Shown here in pieces: positions 1 through 8,048 of a DNA stretch of 8,625 nt; position 1 is the stretch's first letter; every line of letters starts with the position of its first letter. Source of the DNA: an uncultured bacterium (GTDB taxonomy: Bacteria; Bacteroidota; Bacteroidia; Sphingobacteriales; Sphingobacteriaceae); contig CAJBVG010000177.1 of NCBI GenBank assembly GCA_903958995.1, positions 1 to 8,625 of the forward strand. The letters run 5' to 3'. The notes beneath the pieces were generated by a model, which worked only from the letters and a program-made list of their open reading frames with translations, searched no databases and was not told the DNA's origin. The translations under genes and the position numbers were made by a program.

Positions 1-1752
1 GACAATGGTTTTAATTTCTTTCTGATGCGCAATTTCTGGAATTAATTCATTTCCCTCAGTACATGAAAACGTTCTTATACTCTTGGTATGTGGAGCTATA
101 ATGTCTATCCTTCTTTTTATTTGTTCAGCAGATAATATATCTCCTACTTTTTGTCCTTCTACATAAGGACTAAAACATAATCCATTTAAACCCGTATTGA
201 ATTGTGAAGCAAATAATTTTTCAATTTCTACTTCCGTTGTATGACTGTAATCGGTTCCAGAGATTGTATTCAAATTATTATTATGAAGTAATGAATTTAA
301 TTTCCCTGATAAATATCCTGAAGATTTAATTTCTACTTTCCCTTTTCTAGCATCCAATTCATTTTTTATTTCTCTTGCTTTTTTCTCCGTTAGATCATAA
401 TTCCACATTACCCACATAGCAATTAGAGTACCTGCAATAGGCACACCCGAAAAGAACAAACGTAAACCAGTAACAGCACCCTCTGGTTGTGTTGGAGCAC
501 CAGCTTTAAAGGCAACCACCGTCATAATAACTCCAGTTAATAATCCGGCAATAGCAAAACCAAACTTTACCATCCACCAATAAATGGCACCAAAAACTCC
601 TTCTCTTCTTTTACCCGACTTTAATTCATCCATGTCACAAACATCGGCTGTCATCGACATCATTAAGGTAAACAAGCTTCCTATACCAAAAGAGAAGAAC
701 GGTAATGCAAATAAAAACATGTACGGTTTACCTGGTATAAAAAGAAACCATAGTAATATATAACCAAAGATGGATATGCCTTGACAAATTAAAAATGCTC
801 TTTTCTTTTCTATTTTTTTAGCAATCCAAGCTACTATAGGAATAACGATAAATGTAGTTGCTAAAGCACCACCACATCCAAAAAGTGTTGGCCATATACC
901 AGCGGCTGCGGTATCACCATTAAACAAATAATAAACAACTATAAAAAATGTAAAACCTGCAACCGTGTTAAATGCATTAAATATAAAGAACGTTGCAATG
1001 CATAATTTTCTAAAGGGCTTATTAGCAAATGCTTCTTTAAAGCTTATTAATATTTCTTTTAAACTTCCACCTATGGTTTTATACGTAAGTGGTTGTAAGG
1101 TATCATCAAATTTAGTGGATTTACTTTTAATGAAAATGGCAGGCACCATGGCAAGCAACATAAAAATTGAACCTACCCAAATCGCTATTGTTCTCGTTGC
1201 AGTATCTGCATTGGGGAACCATTTTGGATCATACATAATAACCCAGAACCATGGTGCAATAACCCAAGCAAATTGTCCTATCCATTGAGAAATTGCCATA
1301 ATACTTGTGCGTTCATGAAAATCATCGCTCATTTCATAGCCCATAGCTACATAAGGCACACTAAAAATGGAAAGTCCAATATGAAAGATAAGAGAAAAGC
1401 TTAGGAAGAAAATGAAATTATACATTACACTATCTTCTCTGTACAGTTGCCACATAATCATAAATGCAATACCCATAATAATTGAACCGACAAAGACATA
1501 CTGTCTTCTTCGTCCCCAAATTGATTTGGTGTTATCAGAGATAAATCCCATCACTGGATCAAAAAAGGCATCTACTATTCTTGGTACAAAAAACAAAACA
1601 CCCCACATCCATGATGGCATACCTAAATTTTCTACTAATACAACCATGAAGATTCCTAAAGCAGCAGGAAACATTTGATTGGCAAGCATTCCTAGTCCGA
1701 ACGCTATTTTTTGTCCGAATGGAACTTTGTTAGATAAATGCTGAGTGGACAT
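1..1752 (-). CDS. GPH/MelB-type MFS sugar:cation symporter fused to a C-terminal GH17-like domain (partial, C-terminus beyond left edge)
   Basis: The minus-strand frame is open from an ATG at 1752 to the window edge, 584 codons without a stop; I checked it codon by codon. Residues 1-450 are an MFS carrier of the glycoside-pentoside-hexuronide type with about 12 hydrophobic segments. RIVDAFFDPVMG (residues 58-69) aligns with the MelB helix II motif, and D61 and D65 correspond to its cation-binding aspartates. SIWGRRR (77-83) is the basic loop after helix II, and MSDDFHERT (141-149) the loop after helix IV. MelB-like carriers end soon after helix XII, but here a polar linker (about 453-520) leads into GLNGLCFSPYVEGQ (521-534), then QIKRRIDIIAP and SIRTFSC, the usual opening strands and helices of a GH17 barrel. 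The catalytic glutamates would lie beyond the window. An even helix count puts this domain in the cytoplasm. It starts 13 bases after the GH30 stop, in the same operon. Expected cargo: beta-glucan oligosaccharides (inferred). The transporter call is firm; the GH17 call rests on 64 residues. Confidence 0.88.
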   Translation of the reverse strand, partial: MSTQHLSNKVPFGQKIAFGLGMLANQMFPAALGIFMVVLVENLGMPSWMWGVLFFVPRIVDAFFDPVMGFISDNTKSIWGRRRQYVFVGSIIMGIAFMIMWQLYREDSVMYNFIFFLSFSLIFHIGLSIFSVPYVAMGYEMSDDFHERTSIMAISQWIGQFAWVIAPWFWVIMYDPKWFPNADTATRTIAIWVGSIFMLLAMVPAIFIKSKSTKFDDTLQPLTYKTIGGSLKEILISFKEAFANKPFRKLCIATFFIFNAFNTVAGFTFFIVVYYLFNGDTAAAGIWPTLFGCGGALATTFIVIPIVAWIAKKIEKKRAFLICQGISIFGYILLWFLFIPGKPYMFLFALPFFSFGIGSLFTLMMSMTADVCDMDELKSGKRREGVFGAIYWWMVKFGFAIAGLLTGVIMTVVAFKAGAPTQPEGAVTGLRLFFSGVPIAGTLIAMWVMWNYDLTEKKAREIKNELDARKGKVEIKSSGYLSGKLNSLLHNNNLNTISGTDYSHTTEVEIEKLFASQFNTGLNGLCFSPYVEGQKVGDILSAEQIKRRIDIIAPHTKSIRTFSCTEGNELIPEIAHQKEIKTIV

Positions 1753-1765
1753 AAGTAATATTTTT

Positions 1766-3265
1766 TTAGTTAAGTACTATTGTTTGTAATGCTTTTGCAT
1801 CAATGCTAATTTTCTTTACTTCCTTATTCAAATTTATATTAATCGAGTATTTCTCTTCTGTTGGGTTAAACAGCGCAATCACTATGCTACCATCTGTATT
1901 TTGGACAGCAGTTGCCATTAACTCCTTATGATTGATCTCACAACCTATTTTAATGGCTCCTGGTCGCATAAATTTACTAAAGTGGGCCATTACATAATAT
2001 AAGGGTGTAAAGTAAACCTCGTCTTTATTTGGATCTACAATGACCGGCGCTACGCACCAGTTTTTAAACCAATTAGGTCCACCTTGTGTATCTAACACCA
2101 TGTTCCAATCAATCCAAGCATTTACATGATTATTCAAACATCCAATAATATCGGTAGCGTATCTGTTTACAGGTGCATATTTCGGATGTAAATGTTTATC
2201 CTTTTCACTTGCCCAATCCCAACCCCAATCCGTAGCTTCTTTTTTCCAATACCAAGCATCATCGCGCCATTTAGGTATTTCAGAATCTACACAACCTTCG
2301 GTTTCAATTAAATATTTATTAGGTGCTTTTTGATGAGCATGTTGCAAAGCGTCTGGAAAATAATCATATGTGCTCTCATACCAATGTATCGCTGTTCCTG
2401 CAAAATACTTAGATGATTTTTCATCCCTGTACATTTCATCAACCCACTCTTTTAGTCCTGCTCTGTTTTGATCGTAGCCCAAAATGTTTATATCAGCCCA
2501 ACCGTCTTTTTCTAATTTTGGACCTAAATAATTTTGAACGAAGTCCGTCATTTCTTTTGGTGAGAATAAGGTACTCTCCCAATTATTTCCATTTCCATGA
2601 GGCTCGTTAATAACAGTAACACCCCAAATGTTTATTCCTTCATTTTTGTACGCTGTTAAGTACTTAGAAAAATAAAGAGAAAATGCATCATTATACTTAG
2701 GTAATAATTTTCCGCCAACATAACTATTATTGTCTTTCATCCAAGGTGGTGCTGTCCATGGTGAAGCAATAATTTTGAATCCTTCTTTAGATATTTTTTG
2801 AGCATCTACAATCATCGGGATTAAATCCATTTTATCATCTTCAATGGTAAAATGTTTCATCTCTACATCATCTGCTACTTTTGCATATGTATAATTGCTT
2901 AATGAAAAGTCGCACGAGGCAATGTGTGTTCTTGTTAATGAGTAATTTGCACCTTCCTCACTAAAATAAGCTTCTAATATTTTTTTTCTGTTTTCCGGAC
3001 CAAGCTTATTTAACAAGGAAGCGGATGCTTCCGTAAATGAACCACCAAATCCAAGTATTTCTTGAAATTTCTGCTCTGTATTAAGCTGAATGGTTAAAGA
3101 TTTTTCAGCTGGTTTAAAATCAGTCAAATGAGTTAATGCATTCCCATTTTCTGAAGTCTCATATACATCAATAGTCATTTCTTTAGTATTTGTACACTGA
3201 ATTTGAGCAATACAAGCAATTACAATTAGAATTATTATCAAGTTATATCTGCGCATATTCATCAT
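1766..3265 (-). CDS. GH30 family lipoprotein, probable exo-beta-1,6-glucosidase/glucanase acting on laminarin branches
   Basis: A complete 499-residue GH30 enzyme. LGFGGSFTEA (71-80) is the family's N-terminal motif, SPWTAPPWMK (168-177) the conserved strand-3 region, VINEP (218-222) carries the acid/base E221, and IETEGC (320-325) the likely nucleophile E323. The chain ends in the beta-sandwich that packs on GH30 barrels (about 435-499). The N-terminus has MRRYN, a short hydrophobic run, and VIAC (15-18), a canonical lipobox with Cys18; a second Cys at 24 (QIQC) fits less well. ATG codons 1, 2 and 4 are all possible starts; the first is used here and the choice hardly changes the mature protein. 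GH30 members in flavobacterial laminarin loci remove beta-1,6-linked glucose side chains, and the GH16, GH17 and phosphorylase neighbours support that role. Other GH30 activities (beta-glucosidase, endo-beta-1,6-glucanase) cannot be excluded. Its upstream region consists of a heptamer repeat, so no Shine-Dalgarno is evident. It is followed after 13 bases by the transporter fusion. Confidence 0.93.
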   Translation of the reverse strand: MMNMRRYNLIIILIVIACIAQIQCTNTKEMTIDVYETSENGNALTHLTDFKPAEKSLTIQLNTEQKFQEILGFGGSFTEASASLLNKLGPENRKKILEAYFSEEGANYSLTRTHIASCDFSLSNYTYAKVADDVEMKHFTIEDDKMDLIPMIVDAQKISKEGFKIIASPWTAPPWMKDNNSYVGGKLLPKYNDAFSLYFSKYLTAYKNEGINIWGVTVINEPHGNGNNWESTLFSPKEMTDFVQNYLGPKLEKDGWADINILGYDQNRAGLKEWVDEMYRDEKSSKYFAGTAIHWYESTYDYFPDALQHAHQKAPNKYLIETEGCVDSEIPKWRDDAWYWKKEATDWGWDWASEKDKHLHPKYAPVNRYATDIIGCLNNHVNAWIDWNMVLDTQGGPNWFKNWCVAPVIVDPNKDEVYFTPLYYVMAHFSKFMRPGAIKIGCEINHKELMATAVQNTDGSIVIALFNPTEEKYSININLNKEVKKISIDAKALQTIVLN

Positions 3266-3319
3266 TCTTAATTCCTAATTCTTAATTCCTAATTCTTAAT
3301 TCCTAATTCCTAATTCCTA
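3264..3319. repeat. Tandem 7-bp repeat, eight units of ATTCYTA, between the GH17 and GH30 genes
   Basis: Eight perfect heptamers run without interruption; on the plus strand the units are ATTCTTA and ATTCCTA, alternating three times and then ending with two more ATTCCTA copies. On the coding (minus) strand this reads TAGGAAT/TAAGAAT. The array fills the whole 44-base gap. At one end it supplies the last codons of the GH17 gene (Ile-Arg-Asn and the TAG stop), and at the other it touches the first ATG of the GH30 gene. Each unit holds a stop codon on both strands, and because 7 is not a multiple of 3, any three adjacent units place stops in all frames. Such an array probably arises and varies by replication slippage. 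Any role in spacing or translation is inference. Confidence 0.95.
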
Positions 3320-4593
3320 ATTTTAACAGGTAGTTCCACCTCTTTGAGTAACTCTTCCTTATTTCCATTGTACGTTTTCTCAATAGGGCTACCATCTCGT
3401 TTTAATTCCTTAAAAACTCCTTGATTCACTTTTTCCCAAAGTGCATATTTTGCTTTCCCGTCAATAGTAAATAAGCCAAAATGATTTTCAGAACCATTTG
3501 GGTTTTTAGCATCTTTCCAAATCTCATCAAATGCTTCAAAATAAAAGAAGGTGATTTTTTCATTTTTTGTCCACGCTCTCATCAATTCATAATACTTTGC
3601 CGATTTATATTCATCACACGCTCTTGATCCCTCTTTACCATAAATACCGTCGGTGTATGTTGCCCAACCAGTTTCTCCAATATGAACAGGTTTATTGATG
3701 CCAATTGACTGCATATAATTAATTACACTTTGATATTGGCTTTTCGCGCGATTTAAGGCGCTCAACATAAGGGAGTCTATTTGTTCTTCTTTTGATAATT
3801 TTTTTTCTGACAACTTAATTCCCCAAAATTCTGGATCATAATGGGAATCATGCATAGGGTAAGTATGTACAGAAACATAATCTACTGCAGCATATAGCTT
3901 TTTTAGATCTTCAATATAATAAGAGGAATCGGCACCGCCCCAAGAAGCATAATTATCGGAAGAAGTAATCCATAAATTTTCGGGCAAGTGTTTATCTTTT
4001 TTTAATTCCTGTAAGTAGTTTACCCATTTCAAAATAACCGCAGGTTCAACATAATAGCTAGTAGCCCATTTCACCATGGCTTCATTTCCCACAGAAATTA
4101 TTTTTACAATGTCTGGATATTCATTTGCTAATTCAACCGCTCTTTTTATTTCAGCTGCATTATCGATTTCTTTTTCTTTATTGTGATTTGGCGGAATGCT
4201 CGTCCAAGCATTCTCACAATCTATCCAAGCACCAAGCATCACATACATTTCGAAATTTTCATTCTCGGTATGCAATTCAGTAATGGCTTTTAATAAATTC
4301 CGTATTTCATCGAGCTTCGTATTGTATGTTCGTAGTACTTTAATACCCATTGCGCTCATTATTTTCAAATCTTCTTTGATTTGATTTACACTCGGCTGTA
4401 TATCGCGTGTAGTACTGCGATAGCCTCCATAGCAAATGGCAAGGTAGTTAGAATCACCTAGAATTTGAGCTGCTGTTTTGCTTTTCTCCAATCCATTTAA
4501 TTTGCCATTTACAGAATTTGGCGAACTACAAGAAGCTAATATGATTAGGAAAGAAATTAAAAAAAAATTATTTATTATTCTAGTTTTTAGCAT
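3310..4593 (-). CDS. GH17 lipoprotein, beta-1,3-glucanase or glucanosyltransferase
   Basis: A complete 427-residue protein. Residues 1-22 are a lipoprotein signal peptide ending in the lipobox LASC, with Cys22 as the lipidation site; no acidic or Lys-Asp/Glu export signal follows the Cys, so periplasmic or surface location is open. The GH17 barrel runs from about 48 (AICYGGYRS) to about 395. ISVGNEAMVKW (166-176) holds the acid/base E171, VHIGETGWAT (303-312) the nucleophile E307, SVHTYP (241-246) a conserved strand, and FEAFDEIWK (352-360) the typical late motif. Flavobacterial GH17 enzymes in laminarin loci cut unbranched beta-1,3-glucan, which suits a position beside a GH30 debranching enzyme; transglycosylation is also known in the family. 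The ATG is 4 bases after the stop of the phosphorylase gene, suggesting translational coupling. The last three residues and the stop are encoded by the adjoining heptamer array, so the C-terminus may have been altered by repeat growth; it lies outside the catalytic domain. Confidence 0.94.
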   Translation of the reverse strand: MLKTRIINNFFLISFLIILASCSSPNSVNGKLNGLEKSKTAAQILGDSNYLAICYGGYRSTTRDIQPSVNQIKEDLKIMSAMGIKVLRTYNTKLDEIRNLLKAITELHTENENFEMYVMLGAWIDCENAWTSIPPNHNKEKEIDNAAEIKRAVELANEYPDIVKIISVGNEAMVKWATSYYVEPAVILKWVNYLQELKKDKHLPENLWITSSDNYASWGGADSSYYIEDLKKLYAAVDYVSVHTYPMHDSHYDPEFWGIKLSEKKLSKEEQIDSLMLSALNRAKSQYQSVINYMQSIGINKPVHIGETGWATYTDGIYGKEGSRACDEYKSAKYYELMRAWTKNEKITFFYFEAFDEIWKDAKNPNGSENHFGLFTIDGKAKYALWEKVNQGVFKELKRDGSPIEKTYNGNKEELLKEVELPVKIRN

Positions 4594-4597
4594 ACAA

Positions 4598-7500
4598 TTA
4601 TTTTAAGATAGATTCCTTAATATATACTGTGATTCTACTTATTTCACCTGTTCTATTAAATATTTCCAAACTTGTTTTTACATCTAATTGCAAAGAATTC
4701 TCCTTAGTTATCGAACCATCTTTCTTTTCAATTTCTAAATGGTTATCAACGGATATGCGATAAATAATTGGAACTTGACAGTAGGTGAAACAAAGTGAGC
4801 CTGGCATTGGTGCAAATGTTTTGTGTTCCTTATTTATGGTCACATAATGAAACACACGATCTTCTTTTGTGAACTCATCTTTTCTCAATAAACACGGATT
4901 AAAATACAGTGCTCCATTTAAAACAAAAACACCTAGTTCTCCAAATCTACTGATTATATCTTCCTTCACCTGACCAGTCATTCCTGGTTGCTGAGCTCCT
5001 TTATTACTTGGTGTGTGTGAGTAAGGATCAGTTGGAAAAGCTCCATATAGTTTAGGCGATTTATGTACTCCTACACCAGCATTTATCTCGTAATAATGTT
5101 CTAAAAGTTTGCCGATCACTTCCCCTGATTCTCCACTTTCAATAGCCTGTAAACATACTTCCTGAACAGCTAATTGCAGTTTAGAAACCATGTGCCAATA
5201 AATGGACCCAAGGCCTTCATAACCATAAAATGTACCCGAACGACCTGTGAATGATTTATGGTCAAATACTACTTCATAAGTATCTAAAAGTGCTCTCTTT
5301 TCCGTTTGAATGTAAGTACCGTATTTAGAAGAATCTAATTGATCAATCGCATTACTTAAATCACCAGCATTTTTTAGATTCCCATTGAAATGATATTCTC
5401 CATTAATGTCTTTCTCTACAATTGATTTTTCTCCATCAGCAAGAAGTATGTCGATGAGTTTAAATTTATTTATAGCGTCGTTTGGTATTTTGTTCTTCTG
5501 TAAAAATTTCGGAAGTTGTTTATTAGGATAGAGTAAATAGCTATACTGGTCAGGGCGGAATAGCGCACTGTTCTTCATGCTATCCAATAGTTTTATTGCA
5601 TTTTGGGGCGATAAATATCCTGAGCTAAGTACAGCAACCTGTCCTTCTAACATTTCGCTGAGGTAAGAAATACTAACTTCCTGCTCGCTTTTAATACTCA
5701 TTAAATTATAAGCGTGATACATATCATCCTCTCGCTTATTTGCATTAATAGTGTGTTCAACAAAAGCTAAACTCACTTTTACAAATGCTTTTAATCTGCG
5801 GTAAGAAATGGTTCTTTTCTCAGACCAAAAAGATTGCTTATAAATATGTTCTCTGTATTCGCTTCCTGCTTCACCCAAATTATCTAAAATTGCTTTGCGT
5901 TGAACATCATTTATTTCACCGTTTAACAACCCTGTATTCTCATCAAGTGTGGCATGAATAGCTTTTAAAAATATGATTAACTCATTCGATAACTCGATAC
6001 GCTCTTCATCAGTTTGTTCAACAAGCTTTTCAAAAAACACTAAGAATCTACGGAGGTAATAGAGCGTCACCATCGACACCCCATTCCCTACTAATGCATT
6101 ATTGGCATCGTTCCATTCCGGGCGTTGGGTATTCATCCATATTCCAGCACCTGGTATAAAGTTGGATAGCTTAGCTAATACCGTAGCAAGTATTTTCTCG
6201 ATAAAATTAACGGTATAAATTTTTTGATGTTGATCTACTAAAAGTGCGGCGTCTGAACCTAAAATTTGTATGTTATTTTTAATCTCAGCATCCAAGTGCT
6301 CATCAAATTCAATGGTATCTTTAGCGTTCTTTAAAATTTCGCGATAGTTTTTTATTTTGTAAGGGACGTTTGCATACACAAACTGTTCTTCGTTAAATTG
6401 ACTACTTAATTGACCTGGGAAATATTTTTCATTTATTTCCAAAAGTTTAAGTAAGTATATAATTTGATGATCTCCCCAATATCCAATATACGACCAAGGA
6501 TTATCGGGTTCAACTGTTTCCCAATCAAAACCGCCCTTTGTAACTCGATATGGATTATAACCTTCGAAAGTAGTTGCATTTAAAAACTTGTGAATCATGC
6601 TACGGGTAAAGCCCGGGTATGAAATTGCCAAGGCCTCCCAATTTTGAAAAATATCTCTCCAATTACCTTCGTAATCAAGTATTTTTTTTGAGTAGTCAAC
6701 TGCACTACGTGTATTAATAGAAAATTTATTCCAAGGTCTGCTAGGATCCCCGTGTCTTCTACTAAATTTCAGTGGTAGGTATTCTGTGCAAAGTCTTTTG
6801 AAATTCTTATCCTCTACTTTAGCATATATATTCTCCAGCTCAAAAACAGTAAACGTATCGGCTAAATTATCTAATAATTGTTTGTGATTTTCGAACACAA
6901 CTTTATTTGCTCCAGCAAGATAATTGATCAAATCATTTTTTTCGATTTGGTAATTAAAATCGAAAATACCACCTCTCATAATATTGAAAAGTGTATTAGA
7001 AAAATGACGTGTATCTCTATAAACATCTGTAGATAATTGTATTCCATCTGATGATGCATTGAGTTCATTTAATAGCTTCGACCCTAGGATGATGTCGTCT
7101 TCTATTAATGTTTGAATTTGTTTGTTTGTTTCAATAGCATTGATGATTGACACAACATCGGCTTGACTTTGATTTACGTCAGCAACGATTAGCCATTTCT
7201 TTTTTTCTCCTGGAGATAGGTTAATTTCTTTATTGATGAAGTAGGATCCTTTTTCTGCTTTTACATCTTCTTCTTGTACTACTTTCAATCCATCTCTGAA
7301 TGTATTGAGTTGCAAAGAAGAAAGTAAGTGTAATGGTTTATCAAGTCCTAAAGACCAAGCTACATTGGCTTTTAAGGCCTCGCTTGGTTCTGCTTTGTCG
7401 ACTATAATTGCACTAAGAGCAAAAATACCCAGGCCCGAATTTAAGTCTAATTCATTGCGTTTGTAAGCATCTACAAGTATGCTCGTTGAGTTTTGCAAAT

Positions 7501-8035
7501 CACTGCTAACTCCGTCGGGCATAATATTTTGAATACCATCGAGAATATTTATTTGTAGATTTTTATCTCCCTTATTTTCTAAAGATGACTTTCTTACGAA
7601 GCCATATATATTGCTAGTGTTCCACTCATACCTAAACGTAAGTCCAAAATTATGATTGATTTCTTCGAAAATGATCTTGTTCCCAATTGCGTTCTTATAT
7701 AGATTTCTTGAAATATCATATAAACTATTGTTTCGCTCAGAGAAGGGTTCCCAGATATGTATTTCATCATTTACGATGATCTGAAATATTGATTTAGATC
7801 CTGTATTATCGTACGATTCTGTTATTTTATCGGCTGTATAATATGGGAATAATGAGTATTCAGCGCTCTTACGTCCCGCAGAAATTCCACCATTGCTTGA
7901 GATAAAAATCCAATGGTTTGAATCACTTACCACACTCATAAAAAACGGTCGCATTTCATCGTGGTTTGAAATGCAAAAGAAATTTTCACCCTCTATTTTT
8001 AATCGCTTTATTTCTACTAATAATTCTTCTTTCAT
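4598..8035 (-). CDS. Large inverting glycan phosphorylase of the GH94/GH149/GH161 type, probable GH149 beta-1,3-oligoglucan phosphorylase
   Basis: A 1145-residue protein with no signal peptide or membrane segment, so cytoplasmic. The expected order is an N-terminal beta-sandwich (about 1-290), a helical linker, an alpha/alpha barrel and a C-terminal beta domain (from about 1035). Visible motifs are RRHGDPSRPWNKFSI (426-440), YEGNWRDIFQNWEAL (455-469), NPWSYIGYWGDHQI (512-525) and PEWNDANNALVGNG (639-652). The last matches the GH94 WND motif and makes D643 the likely catalytic acid. SGTFYGYEGLGSIYWHMV (933-950) and QQPGMTGQVKE (1015-1025) lie toward the end of the barrel, where this clan binds phosphate. 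The reaction would be phosphorolysis of beta-1,3-glucan oligosaccharides to alpha-glucose-1-phosphate, or the reverse. GH149 is favoured because, as I recall, its members are about this long and sit in Gram-negative loci with GH16, GH17 and GH30; GH161 is the main alternative. The phosphorylase fold is much surer than the exact family. It follows the GH16 gene after a repeat-filled 98-base gap and is almost joined to the GH17 gene. Confidence 0.85.
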   Translation of the reverse strand: MKEELLVEIKRLKIEGENFFCISNHDEMRPFFMSVVSDSNHWIFISSNGGISAGRKSAEYSLFPYYTADKITESYDNTGSKSIFQIIVNDEIHIWEPFSERNNSLYDISRNLYKNAIGNKIIFEEINHNFGLTFRYEWNTSNIYGFVRKSSLENKGDKNLQINILDGIQNIMPDGVSSDLQNSTSILVDAYKRNELDLNSGLGIFALSAIIVDKAEPSEALKANVAWSLGLDKPLHLLSSLQLNTFRDGLKVVQEEDVKAEKGSYFINKEINLSPGEKKKWLIVADVNQSQADVVSIINAIETNKQIQTLIEDDIILGSKLLNELNASSDGIQLSTDVYRDTRHFSNTLFNIMRGGIFDFNYQIEKNDLINYLAGANKVVFENHKQLLDNLADTFTVFELENIYAKVEDKNFKRLCTEYLPLKFSRRHGDPSRPWNKFSINTRSAVDYSKKILDYEGNWRDIFQNWEALAISYPGFTRSMIHKFLNATTFEGYNPYRVTKGGFDWETVEPDNPWSYIGYWGDHQIIYLLKLLEINEKYFPGQLSSQFNEEQFVYANVPYKIKNYREILKNAKDTIEFDEHLDAEIKNNIQILGSDAALLVDQHQKIYTVNFIEKILATVLAKLSNFIPGAGIWMNTQRPEWNDANNALVGNGVSMVTLYYLRRFLVFFEKLVEQTDEERIELSNELIIFLKAIHATLDENTGLLNGEINDVQRKAILDNLGEAGSEYREHIYKQSFWSEKRTISYRRLKAFVKVSLAFVEHTINANKREDDMYHAYNLMSIKSEQEVSISYLSEMLEGQVAVLSSGYLSPQNAIKLLDSMKNSALFRPDQYSYLLYPNKQLPKFLQKNKIPNDAINKFKLIDILLADGEKSIVEKDINGEYHFNGNLKNAGDLSNAIDQLDSSKYGTYIQTEKRALLDTYEVVFDHKSFTGRSGTFYGYEGLGSIYWHMVSKLQLAVQEVCLQAIESGESGEVIGKLLEHYYEINAGVGVHKSPKLYGAFPTDPYSHTPSNKGAQQPGMTGQVKEDIISRFGELGVFVLNGALYFNPCLLRKDEFTKEDRVFHYVTINKEHKTFAPMPGSLCFTYCQVPIIYRISVDNHLEIEKKDGSITKENSLQLDVKTSLEIFNRTGEISRITVYIKESILK

Positions 8036-8048
8036 TTAATCTTATTAT

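Noticed and set aside
965..1288. Plus-strand open frame of 107 codons
   Set aside because: It lies wholly inside the verified minus-strand transporter frame, whose product has strong family motifs; no plus-strand family pattern is seen.
1412..1678. Plus-strand open frame of 88 codons
   Set aside because: It is antisense to the first helices of the transporter; the minus-strand product carries the MelB-type aspartate motif here.
2413..2610. Plus-strand open frame of 65 codons
   Set aside because: It is antisense to the GH30 catalytic region containing the INEP motif.
3264..3319. CRISPR-like array
   Set aside because: The units are 7 bp and contiguous, with no spacers.
4196..4384. Plus-strand open frame of 62 codons
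   Set aside because: It is antisense to the N-terminal half of the GH17 gene, with no recognisable product.
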